Below, in pieces: positions 40,403 to 49,312 of a stretch of DNA of 64,000 nucleotides. The stretch spans positions 22,974 through 86,973 of the forward strand of contig DXVF01000005.1 of assembly GCA_019417465.1 (NCBI GenBank). The letters are read 5' to 3'. The notes beneath the pieces are model-generated. The model did not search any database, was not told the DNA's origin, and saw only the letters and a program-made list of their open reading frames with translations. This DNA comes from Clostridiales bacterium. Its GTDB lineage: Bacteria > Bacillota > Clostridia > TANB77 > CAG-508. A program made the position numbers and the translations under genes. How positions within the stretch are numbered: the stretch's first letter is position 1; each line of letters opens with the position of its first letter.

Positions 40403-41342
40403 TTAATATTGTTCTAAATGACTTCTCTTATCAATTACATATGTACTTCCAGGTATTGTTTTTGCTAAATGTTTTACTTGTGCACCAGCTTCTCCTATTT
40501 CTAATATATTCTTAAACCTATTTTTATTTACTTCCACAATTCCAACTGATATTGATACAATTGGAAATTGCTCTATAATTCCTTTTCTATTTTCTACCTC
40601 AATATATCCTCTTATTACATCTTCTTCATTATAATAATTTATTACATTTTTATCAAATTCTGCAATAATATTTTGGCATGTATCTTCGCAATTAATTCCT
40701 GAAACAATTGCCACAAAATCATCTCCACCTATATGTCCTACAAAACTCGATTCAAGTTCCACATTATGAATATTTTTTAGTATAGTTTTAGCTGTAAATT
40801 TAATAATTTCATCACCTTTGAAAAAACCATATACATCATTATATGCTTTAAAATTGTCTAAATCAAAGTAGATCATAGCAAAATTTTCTTCATTAAGAAG
40901 CCTTTTTTTCATTTCTGTTTGAATTTGTATATTTCCAGGAAGTCCGAGTTAATGGGCTTACTCTTCTATTAACATCTAATAAATTTAAAAGATTTACTAT
41001 AGTATAGTAAAAATATTCTTCATCTATTGGAGAAATAATATAATGTTCAACACAAGTCTTTAATATCTGTATCCTATGTTTTTTATCTCTATTAGATGAA
41101 ACCACAATTACAGGAGTTATAATATTATCATCATTTTGCTTTATCTTTTTACAGATACTAATAATATCTTCTTTTACATTATCTTCATTTATAATTATTA
41201 ATGATGGTATATTTTTTAAAGCAATATCTATTTGTTTTGTAATAACCTTTTTAAACCTATACTTCTTATCATCTTTAAAAATATTAGCTGTAATATTTTT
41301 TAAATTATTATCATCATCTATTATATAAATATCTTGAATCAT
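40403..41342 (-). CDS. REC-like plus GGDEF-domain signalling protein, read through one CGG +1 shift
   Basis: Conceptual product of 312 residues: a response-regulator-like N-terminal domain (DIYIIDDDNNLKNI, PSLIIINED, TPVIVVSS; about 1-120) and a GGDEF-type domain (about 125-312) with FDLDNFKAYNDVYGFFKGD and the active-site motif as GGDDF. GGDEF proteins make cyclic di-GMP; the D-for-E change may alter activity. Conventional reading splits it at 40944-40946; skipping C gives SPLT-G-LPGNIQIQTEMKKRL, restoring the family-defining LTGLPxN. AAGGAG site before ATG. It lies 12 bases from the upstream CmpB-like gene, likely one operon. Confidence 0.9.
40944..40946 (-). other. in-frame CGG, +1 recoding site (ACT CGG A)
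   Basis: Codon 133 of the REC-GGDEF protein. The decoded Gly is the G of LTGLPxN, one of the most conserved positions of GGDEF domains. Unshifted translation stops 13 codons later. Confidence 0.93.
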
Positions 41343-41354
41343 TATTATATCTCC

Positions 41355-42167
41355 TTATTTTCTTTTGCTCGCCTTACTTTTTATTTTTTCTTTTAATGCT
41401 TTAAAATCGATTTTTTGATTTAAAATCAAAGCTATATTATCAGATTTTATTGTAGGAAATGCCTTTTTTAATCTTCTTACTCTTTTATATACTCTAAATT
41501 TAAGTACCTCTTGCTTTAATTTTAAATCTTCTATTATTATCTCTATATCTTTTATTTTTTCTATAGCATCTGATTTTGTATTTTTTAATTCTTTTAATTT
41601 TTCTTTTATTATTTCTCCTATATCTTTTATATTTTCTATTGTATTATTAAGAGCTTTTAATTTTATTACAGTAATAATACAATCTGTAATTATTGCTATT
41701 CCTAATATTATATCAATATATATTAAAGATTCTTTGTTTAAAAATAAAATATATTTTTCTATAAAAGGATGTATATAAATTGTAAATAATACTCCTAAAA
41801 TCCCCCAGAAGATAGAATTTATTAAGCAAACTCTTCCTTTAATATTCATAAAATTTTCTGAATAATCCCAATATTTAGTATTAAATTTTTTCTCTAATAT
41901 TACACCCACAATATATTCCCAGATTGAAAGTACAATAAATCCTGTAATAAATAATAATAAAATATTATCTTTAAATGTGCTTAGAAACAATAACATTATA
42001 ATCGCGCCAAAACCATATATTGGGCATAGCGGACCATATAAAAAACCACTATTTACAAACTTTCTTTGGAGTATAGATTTAAAAATCGACTCTAATACCC
42101 ATCCAAAGAAAGAATATATAATAAAATATAATAACAATCTTAAAATCTGTATAGAGTCAATATTCAT
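41355..42167 (-). CDS. CmpB-like putative ABC-transporter permease with coiled-coil tail
   Basis: A 270-residue membrane protein: helices in the first 170 residues with the family motif FLYGPLCPIYGFGA, then a long charged helix/coiled coil (about 180-225) and a basic C-terminus ending KSKASKRK. Paralogue of 7033-7737, which lacks the long coiled coil. Located between the GGDEF protein and an Ig-like membrane protein with short gaps, so probably co-transcribed. GGAGAAAAGT precedes the ATG. Transport function is unproven for the family. Confidence 0.78.
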   Translation of the reverse strand: MNIDSIQILRLLLYFIIYSFFGWVLESIFKSILQRKFVNSGFLYGPLCPIYGFGAIIMLLFLSTFKDNILLLFITGFIVLSIWEYIVGVILEKKFNTKYWDYSENFMNIKGRVCLINSIFWGILGVLFTIYIHPFIEKYILFLNKESLIYIDIILGIAIITDCIITVIKLKALNNTIENIKDIGEIIKEKLKELKNTKSDAIEKIKDIEIIIEDLKLKQEVLKFRVYKRVRRLKKAFPTIKSDNIALILNQKIDFKALKEKIKSKASKRK

Positions 42168-42191
42168 ACTTTTCTCCTTATTTTTCAGTAA

Positions 42192-43112
42192 TTATGGTTG
42201 ATACGTAGTTTTACCAGCAAATTCTTGTACTAAACCACTTTTGTTATATGCTTTTATTACTATAATGTTTTCTCCCTGTTGCATTGTTTCCTTAAATTCA
42301 AATTCCTTTTTATTCTCACCTGTGTTTTCCTTCGTATAAGTTGTTCCATTAAAATTGTATTCTACCTTAGTAACTTCTTCTTCATCTGTTACTTTTATTA
42401 CTAAATCTGCTCCTGATTTTCTAACAGAAATATTAGGTTTAGAAGCACCTAATATGTCTCTTGAATCTTGTTTTGTGTTTCCTACCTTATCTTGTGCTAC
42501 TATGTTAAGTGTATTAGATCCCTTTTTAACTTCTATCTCTTGTACTATTTTTGTACGGTCATCTCCTGATGCTTCTACTTTAACTTCTTGTTCATCATTC
42601 CATTTATATATTATATATGCCATTTCGACATTATCTTTCGCCTCTATAGTAATTTTACCTGGAACTGCAGATATATTTATCTCTGGTGCCACAACATCTG
42701 CACTAGGATCAGATTTAATTTCAAATTGTTTTTTATATTCTACTCCATTTAAATCTATAATTGAAATATTAAGTGTACAATCTCCATTTGGCATAACCAC
42801 TTTTTCACTAATCTCTGTTTTATTTTGTGCATCTATTTCCATTGGTTCACCATTATCCCATGAATACAAAACTTTATTTATATTTTTATTATGCTTAATA
42901 TTGATTATAGCACTTCCACCTTGTGAATCTACTGTTATATTAGGTTCATCCCCTTTAGCTACAGTTTTTTCATCTTTATTTTTTACTAATGCATATGTTC
43001 CTTGCACTATAAAAAATATCGAAAAAACTATAATAATTATGCAAAAAAATCTAATTATATTATTTATATTTGATTTTTCCTGTTTATCTCCTGTAGAAAG
43101 TATTTGATTCAT
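42192..43112 (-). CDS. membrane-anchored protein with Ig-like repeats
   Basis: A 306-residue protein with one N-terminal transmembrane helix (about 22-42, FFCIIIIVFSIFFIVQ) and three beta-sandwich-like repeats of about 85 residues, each with a core such as NKVLYSWDNGEPMEI, AYIIYKWNDEQEVKV and TKVEYNFNGTTYTKE followed by NTLNIVAQDKVGN-like strands. The last part resembles bacterial Ig-like domains of Clostridia. Probably extracellular. First gene of the 43.1 to 40.4 kb operon, with AGAGGTGAAAGA before the ATG. Confidence 0.7.
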   Translation of the reverse strand: MNQILSTGDKQEKSNINNIIRFFCIIIIVFSIFFIVQGTYALVKNKDEKTVAKGDEPNITVDSQGGSAIINIKHNKNINKVLYSWDNGEPMEIDAQNKTEISEKVVMPNGDCTLNISIIDLNGVEYKKQFEIKSDPSADVVAPEINISAVPGKITIEAKDNVEMAYIIYKWNDEQEVKVEASGDDRTKIVQEIEVKKGSNTLNIVAQDKVGNTKQDSRDILGASKPNISVRKSGADLVIKVTDEEEVTKVEYNFNGTTYTKENTGENKKEFEFKETMQQGENIIVIKAYNKSGLVQEFAGKTTYQP

Positions 43113-43220
43113 TCTTTCACCTCTTAATATTATTGGAAAATTTTACAATTTCCTATTATACAAAAATTATAGCATAACGCTTATTTAAAGTAAACCATAT
43201 TTATTCAAAAATTTAAAACT

Positions 43221-43358
43221 TGACCCAGAGGTGACAGGGAATTTGAGTCGGTCGATTTTATCCAACCCATGGGGACGGTCCTTTTGGATCAAATCACCTT
43301 GGACCTAAAGGACCGTCCCCATGGGTCATTTGGTCAAATCCTCCGTCCCTCTGGTTCA
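43221..43358. repeat. nested GGGACGG palindrome
   Basis: An inner 20-bp perfect inverted repeat (ACCCATGGGGACGGTCCTTT at 43265-43284 with 43307-43326) lies within imperfect outer arms (TGACCCAGAGG ... CCCTCTGGTTCA). Much richer in G+C than the surroundings. Looks like a mobile REP/MITE-type palindrome with no coding capacity. Confidence 0.7.
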
Positions 43359-43359
43359 A

Positions 43360-43390
43360 AAAGAAGAACCCAAATTTTGGATTCTTCTTT
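43360..43390. terminator. hairpin terminator of the 1,879-residue surface protein gene
   Basis: AAAGAAGAA pairs with TTCTTCTTT around a partly paired CCCAAATTTTGG loop, followed on the minus strand by a run of T. It lies 12 bases past the stop codon at 43402. Confidence 0.6.
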
Positions 43391-43401
43391 AAGTAACTAT
43401 T

Positions 43402-46400
43402 CTATTTTATTACAAACTTCTTTATTCCAATTGTTCCTCCTACTAGTATTCCTAATACTGCAATTGTTATTCCTATATACATTACTGTCTGTCCTGTTGT
43501 TACTGCCAGCATTACTGGTGCATCATCTATATCATCTTCTCCTGGTACTTTATTATTTGGTGTTGAATCTATATCTGGTGAACCATATTCGTTATAATCT
43601 TTACTTATTTCTGCTACATTTACTTTTAATCCCATATTATCTTCTCTATTTATCCATGTTAGCAATATTGTTACTTCTTTACTTTCTCCTGGTTGCATAA
43701 TTTGTCCTGCTAGCTGGTCTGTTACTACTTTTCCTTCTACTTCTTCCCATTCTGGATTATCTGCTGCTACAAATTTTAGTCCTTCTGGTATGTAATCTGA
43801 TATTTCTTCTACACTTCCTGCTATTTTTCCTTCGTTTGTTACTCTTATTTGATATTCGAATTTTACTACTACTTTGTCTAATTTACTTTTCTTTAAGTCT
43901 ACTTTTACTACTTCTTCTGGATCATCTTCTGCTTTATGTCCTGTTTCATGTACTGTCTCTTGTCCATTTTCTATTACTATTGCTTTTGTTACCCATTTTC
44001 TTAAGGCTAAATCAAAGTATTGTACTTTTATTTTTTCTATATCTTGGTCGTCTTCTCCTTCTACCCATTCATTTGGTGTGGAGTCTTTATCTGTTACTTC
44101 ATTTCCGTCTTTATCACTATCATCTGATATTTGTGCTTGGTTAATTATTATTTCGTCTGATGTGTTTGGCATTGTTACTTTAAATGCTACTTTTACTTCT
44201 TTATAATCTGGCTCTTTTATTGCTCCTGCTTCATAGTCTTCTTCATTAAATGCTTTTAATAAGTTTTCTCCTTCTATTTTTTCATTTTCTTTTGATAAAT
44301 AATCTGTTGTTATATATTTTGCTTCATTTGCATCATCTGTTTCGTTTCCTTCTTCATCTATCATTATCCATCTATATTCTTTATTTAATTCTTCATCTGG
44401 TAAGAATTCTAATCCTTCTGGTATATCGTCTTTTATTTCTTTTGCATATCCTACAATTGATCCTTCATTGTATACTCTGATTGTGTATTCTACTACATTT
44501 TGATTTGCAACTAATACTGGTTCTTTTGTATGTTCATATATGTAATTTCCATTTTCGTCTACTTTAAATACTGGTATTCTTGTTGTTACTTCTTCTTTTT
44601 CTCCATATCCATTTGTTACTCCTGTTATGAATTTTCTTAAAGCTAAATCAAATTGTCCATTTTGCACTGTAATTGTCACCTTATTATTAGTAGAATCTAA
44701 CTCTGCAACTCCTGCTATTTTTGCATCTTTAATTACATATTTATAATTATCTATTACTGTATTTAGAGTTAAATATATCGGATCTTTAATCATTGTATAC
44801 CCTTCTGGTACTTCTTTTTCTACTATTTCATATGTGTATGTTGCTTCTTCTGTTATTTTTATCACTGGTAAATCAATTCTACCATTTTCATCTGTAACTA
44901 ATCCTTTTAGATTAATCTCTTTTCCTTCTAAATCGTATAAAGTAACTTCTTTTCCATCTTTCTTTACTGTAATATTAAATTTTACTCCTGGAAGTGGTGT
45001 TTTACCATCTTTTTGATCCACTTTAATTAACCCTACCTCATATTGTCCTTCAATTGAATTATTTGGTATTGTAATTTTAACTGTTCCGTTATCTACACTT
45101 GCAGTTATTGTAACTTTCTTTCCATCTTGTAATGTAACTAATTTTGATTTTACTTCTTTATCCTCTTCAAAAGAAACTTTACTTGCGACATATTTTTCAT
45201 CAACAATTTCTTTTGTTACATATACATCAATGTCATCTTTTACACTAATGTATGGATTATCATTTAAAACAACCTCTGTAATTGTATATTTATCTACTCC
45301 TACAGCTTCAATTTTTTTATTGTTAAATATAGTTACTTTCCCATCTGCACCTGTAGGTCCATATGTTTTTTCTTGCATTGTTCCTTCTTTTACTTTAAAA
45401 CTTATACCTGATAAAGGCTCATTATTTTCTTTTGTTTTTAGAATTTCCATACTGTATGAACCTTCTAATTCTTCAAATTCTACTATAACATTTTCAAAAT
45501 CATCATCATCTTGTACACCTTCAAAATATGTTTTTTCTACATCATTAATATTTTGATAGCTAAAATATCTATCTATATTAGTAATTCTTTTTGTTATATT
45601 ATTTTTTTGATTATTAAATACATTATTTTCTTCTGAGTCTCTATCTACTCCTTCTTTATTAGCATCTACATATGTTCCATCCTCATTGTTATATCCATAA
45701 TTTGTAATCTCAGAAACATTTGCTAATACTTTACCATTTATTTCACAGTTAACTTTACACTCAATTTCAACATCTGCCCAGAAAATTTCATCTTCACTTA
45801 GTTCTCTATCTCCACTTGTAGCAGCATATACATTAAGAAATCCTTCTGCACCATTTGCAGGTTTTATAAGTGTATTGGCAAGTTTATTAGTTACTACTGT
45901 TGTTGTTCCATCTTCATTTTTACTTGCTATCCATCCATTATCTTTATTTATTTGACTATCCTCTACAAACTCTAGTCCTACTGGCAAATAATCTGTTATT
46001 TCTTTTGCATATCCTTCTTTATAACCTTCATTATATACTCTTATTGTATATGTTACTGTATCCCCATTTGAAACTTTTACAGATGATTTTGGATGATAAT
46101 AAATAGCTGTTCCTTTAGATAGGTATGTTGATGCTGAGATATCATTTAGTACAGGCACTCTGCTTTGTTCTACATCTTTTTTATTTACTTTTGTAATAAA
46201 TTTTCTTAAAGCTAAATCAAAAGGCTCTACTTCAACATTTTCAAAGTCATCATCATCTTGTAAACCTTTATACTCATTTTCTGATGTTAATTGAATATTG
46301 TGTTTTTCTACATCTTTTTGATAATTATAATATCCTACTGTACTTGCTTCTTGCTCATTTTCTTGTAATTTAGACAATACATTATCTTCTTCTGAATCTG

Positions 46401-49041
46401 TATCCACTCCAGTAGCTTTTGCTTCAACAAAAGTAGTTACATTATCTTCTATTACTTCACCAGATTCGTCCGAATTAATTAAATTATAACCATATTGTGA
46501 AATTTCTGAAACATTAGTTAATATTCCATTATCTTCTCCTGGTGCAATTACTGTACACTCTACTTTTACTAATCTGCTAAATTCAGGTTCTTTTACATCT
46601 GAGCCTGATTGTTGTAACAAATATTTTCCAAATCCTTCTGCACCATTCGCAGCTGGTATTAATTCATCTTTTAACTTACTAGTCGCTATTTTAGTTATTC
46701 CATCACTCTCTTCTACTACTTCCCATCCATACTCTGCATTAATTTCACTATCTTCTTTAAGTTCTAATCCATTTGGCAAATAGTCTACAATTTGTTTCGC
46801 ATATCCATCTTGATATCCTTCATTATATACCCTAATCGTATATGTAACAGTATCTCCTAGTTTAACTTTAATTGGTGCTTTAGTATGATAATATATTCCT
46901 GTTCCTGTAGTTAGATATGCAGAAACTGATCTAATTGTTATCTCTGGATCTCTGCTTTCGGAAAGTTCTTTTCCATTTATACTTGATATATTCTTTCTAA
47001 GAGCCATATCAAAATTACCAACTTTTACTTGTTCAAAGTCATCATCATCTTGTAAACTCATAACGTTTTTATCTAAATTATCAATTGATATACTACTAAG
47101 ATCATTTATTATTTTTTTAACTCTTTCTAGATTTGCATCATAAGTCTCTTTAGAAGTAACATTACTACTAGAACCATTTAATACATTATTTTCTTCTGAA
47201 TCTATATCTACTCCAGTTTTATTAGCTTCTATATATGTGCCATGAAAATCAGTGTATCCATATCGACTTATTTCAGCTACATTTGTTAATAATTGTCCTT
47301 GTTTTGCATCAGTTGTTACTTTACATTCAACATATTGTTCACTATAACTTAAATCGTCTCCTCCAGAATATTTAGTTAATTCCCTTCCATGTGATGTTGA
47401 AGAACCATATGTAAATTTTACAATATTATCAGATTTATTATATGAATCATAGTCTAATATATTTAGAGACTTATTAGAAGAATTGTACCTTCCATAATTC
47501 GTCGCTTCTTCTGATATTAAAAGTTCCATTCCTTCTGGCAAATAATCTGTTATTTCTTTTATATATCCATCTACATTTCCTTCATTATAAGCCACTATTT
47601 TATATCTAATTATATCTCCTGGCAGAACTGTAATTGCTTCTTTATCCATCATATATTTTGCATTACCAGACTCTTCTATTGTGCTAGTATCTATACTTTT
47701 TAATCTGTTAGCATATTTTATTTCTTCACTTTTGTCATTCCAATCATTTGCGTCATCGTTTTCATCACACTCTGAATCATAAACTCTTAGATATTTTTGT
47801 GCTTCAAGATCATATCTATATATTTGTGCAATTTGTTTTGTAAGAGCTACATCAAAATACTCTTCTGGTGGATTGTATTTAAATGTTACATCTTTACTAT
47901 CTCCGCCTGATGCAAATGTTTTATTTATTTCAAGAATTGGTTGTCTACCTTCTCTATAATATACATTACCTGTAACACTTTTTAATCTTGTTTTAAAACT
48001 AGCTGAACATGTATATTTTATATTTTTACTATTTCCCATATCAGTTGTTGTTACGAATTTAATATAAAATTCTTTATTTACTAAATCAATTAGATTTTGT
48101 GATGATAATTCTTTTCCATTTGCATCTGTATATTTTCTACTTGTTGTACTTATGTTAATTGAATCACTAATACCTGTTAATACAGATTTGTTATTCACAT
48201 TTATTTTGATAGGTCCCATTATATATGTATTAGCCTGATTTTCTACAGGAACTACATTTTGTTTATTAGGTGCTGTTATAGATATCTTATAATCAGTATC
48301 ATTGTTTTTAGGCATATCCATACTTGTATCATCTTTAGCATAAGTTCTAGCCCCTTCATACAATGCTTGATATATAGCAAAGCCTATTCTTTGTCCTGAT
48401 TCTTCATCATATGCCCATCCTTCAGATCCCCATGTAATATTTCCCATAGAATTTGGCCCAGTTATACTTCCTTGATAATAACTCGAATCATTAGCTGGAT
48501 TAACAAATTGCCAAATAACAAATTGCTGAATAGCAGAAATATATTCATCATTCTCTAGACTATAAGAATTACAATCACTATATGATGGTGCATATTTCTT
48601 AATAAGCTCATTTAAATGATCTTTCATTATGTTATTATCCTTTTCTGATTTGTCAGATGATATTGTATACATATTTCTTATCAACCATTGTACTGCTTTT
48701 AGAGATTGAGTTTCAGTTAATCCATTATCTGATCTAAAAACACCACTTAATCCTTGTGGCACAGATGTCGCATTAATTATATCTACTCTGTTTTCATATA
48801 CTCCATATCCATTACCATCATCTACTGGAATTCCTCCCTTTAAACAATAATAGTCATTTACAGAACTATTGTTTAAGGCATAATCATATATCGTATAATC
48901 TCCATAATAGTAAACATCACCATCAAACCTATGCTTTTTTACATATATATTATATGCATATGTTACCGCTTGGCTACTACTTATTAATATAAGTAGTATA
49001 GCAATTATTGATGATAATAATTTTTTCATAATCCTTTTCAT
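43402..49041 (-). CDS. giant surface adhesin with thioester, DUF11 and SpaA domains
   Basis: An 1,879-residue secreted protein. Signal peptide; thioester domain with Cys66 (YYCLKGG) and Gln173 (IQQFVIW), the pair that forms a covalent host-binding bond in this family; then repeated DUF11-like modules (DTVTYTIRVYNEGYQDGYAK) each introduced by a QDDDDFE linker and DLALRKFIT strand; two SpaA-like domains (GLIKVDQKDGKTPLPGVKFN); and a tail LAVTTGQTVMYIGITIAV with KKFVIK. The tail looks like a membrane anchor without a standard LPxTG. AGGAGG ribosome site. First of three tandem paralogues. Confidence 0.85.
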   Translation of the reverse strand: MKRIMKKLLSSIIAILLILISSSQAVTYAYNIYVKKHRFDGDVYYYGDYTIYDYALNNSSVNDYYCLKGGIPVDDGNGYGVYENRVDIINATSVPQGLSGVFRSDNGLTETQSLKAVQWLIRNMYTISSDKSEKDNNIMKDHLNELIKKYAPSYSDCNSYSLENDEYISAIQQFVIWQFVNPANDSSYYQGSITGPNSMGNITWGSEGWAYDEESGQRIGFAIYQALYEGARTYAKDDTSMDMPKNNDTDYKISITAPNKQNVVPVENQANTYIMGPIKINVNNKSVLTGISDSINISTTSRKYTDANGKELSSQNLIDLVNKEFYIKFVTTTDMGNSKNIKYTCSASFKTRLKSVTGNVYYREGRQPILEINKTFASGGDSKDVTFKYNPPEEYFDVALTKQIAQIYRYDLEAQKYLRVYDSECDENDDANDWNDKSEEIKYANRLKSIDTSTIEESGNAKYMMDKEAITVLPGDIIRYKIVAYNEGNVDGYIKEITDYLPEGMELLISEEATNYGRYNSSNKSLNILDYDSYNKSDNIVKFTYGSSTSHGRELTKYSGGDDLSYSEQYVECKVTTDAKQGQLLTNVAEISRYGYTDFHGTYIEANKTGVDIDSEENNVLNGSSSNVTSKETYDANLERVKKIINDLSSISIDNLDKNVMSLQDDDDFEQVKVGNFDMALRKNISSINGKELSESRDPEITIRSVSAYLTTGTGIYYHTKAPIKVKLGDTVTYTIRVYNEGYQDGYAKQIVDYLPNGLELKEDSEINAEYGWEVVEESDGITKIATSKLKDELIPAANGAEGFGKYLLQQSGSDVKEPEFSRLVKVECTVIAPGEDNGILTNVSEISQYGYNLINSDESGEVIEDNVTTFVEAKATGVDTDSEEDNVLSKLQENEQEASTVGYYNYQKDVEKHNIQLTSENEYKGLQDDDDFENVEVEPFDLALRKFITKVNKKDVEQSRVPVLNDISASTYLSKGTAIYYHPKSSVKVSNGDTVTYTIRVYNEGYKEGYAKEITDYLPVGLEFVEDSQINKDNGWIASKNEDGTTTVVTNKLANTLIKPANGAEGFLNVYAATSGDRELSEDEIFWADVEIECKVNCEINGKVLANVSEITNYGYNNEDGTYVDANKEGVDRDSEENNVFNNQKNNITKRITNIDRYFSYQNINDVEKTYFEGVQDDDDFENVIVEFEELEGSYSMEILKTKENNEPLSGISFKVKEGTMQEKTYGPTGADGKVTIFNNKKIEAVGVDKYTITEVVLNDNPYISVKDDIDVYVTKEIVDEKYVASKVSFEEDKEVKSKLVTLQDGKKVTITASVDNGTVKITIPNNSIEGQYEVGLIKVDQKDGKTPLPGVKFNITVKKDGKEVTLYDLEGKEINLKGLVTDENGRIDLPVIKITEEATYTYEIVEKEVPEGYTMIKDPIYLTLNTVIDNYKYVIKDAKIAGVAELDSTNNKVTITVQNGQFDLALRKFITGVTNGYGEKEEVTTRIPVFKVDENGNYIYEHTKEPVLVANQNVVEYTIRVYNEGSIVGYAKEIKDDIPEGLEFLPDEELNKEYRWIMIDEEGNETDDANEAKYITTDYLSKENEKIEGENLLKAFNEEDYEAGAIKEPDYKEVKVAFKVTMPNTSDEIIINQAQISDDSDKDGNEVTDKDSTPNEWVEGEDDQDIEKIKVQYFDLALRKWVTKAIVIENGQETVHETGHKAEDDPEEVVKVDLKKSKLDKVVVKFEYQIRVTNEGKIAGSVEEISDYIPEGLKFVAADNPEWEEVEGKVVTDQLAGQIMQPGESKEVTILLTWINREDNMGLKVNVAEISKDYNEYGSPDIDSTPNNKVPGEDDIDDAPVMLAVTTGQTVMYIGITIAVLGILVGGTIGIKKFVIK
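43504..44221. repeat. about 720-bp block apparently identical to 49418-50135
   Basis: The C-terminal coding parts of two neighbouring surface genes are the same base for base wherever I compared them, at a constant offset of 5,914, while both flanks differ. This is typical of recent gene conversion or unequal crossing-over. Confidence 0.85.
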
Positions 49042-49230
49042 AAAAACCTCCTGCTTTTATATCTAATAAATATTATCTATAATTCACTTTACTTTTTTAC
49101 TTATAAATTGTCAATATGTATTTTTTTCTATCAAAAATGTACTACCTTTTTTGCCTTACGGAAGGTATTTATAGCAATTTCTCATTTCAAATATTACGTT
49201 ATTATTACATTTTTGTAATATTTCAATTTT

Positions 49231-49300
49231 TGACCCACAGAGACGGAGGACTTGGGTCGCTTGATTTTAAGCGACCCAAATCCTCCGTCCCTGTGGGTCA
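49231..49300. repeat. 32-bp-arm GGGACGG palindrome
   Basis: An inverted repeat with 32-base, nearly perfect arms (TGACCCACAGAGACGGAGGA ... TCCTCCGTCCCTGTGGGTCA) and the loop GATTTT, immediately downstream of the 3,064-residue protein gene. Same family as 43221-43358, judged by the GACGGAGGA/TCCTCCGTC core. May double as the terminator. Confidence 0.8.
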
Positions 49301-49312
49301 TCTCTGGGCCAT

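Noticed and set aside
12834..40946. CGG reassigned to another amino acid (as CGG to Trp or Gln in some Bacillota)
   Set aside because: A plain reassignment keeps the frame. Here the frame after CGG always ends within about 20 codons and the homologous sequence continues in +1.
8915..41342. Breaks as basecalling errors at a modified TCGGA motif
   Set aside because: TCGGA and TCCGA occur in intact coding sequence in other phases, and one break site is ACGGT. The common factor is the in-frame codon, not the DNA word. I could not inspect reads, so this stays the main technical alternative to exclude.
43836..44206. Plus-strand open frames duplicated at 43836-44206 and 49750-50120
   Set aside because: Identical only because they are antisense to the identical adhesin block; Leu/Ser-rich shadow composition.
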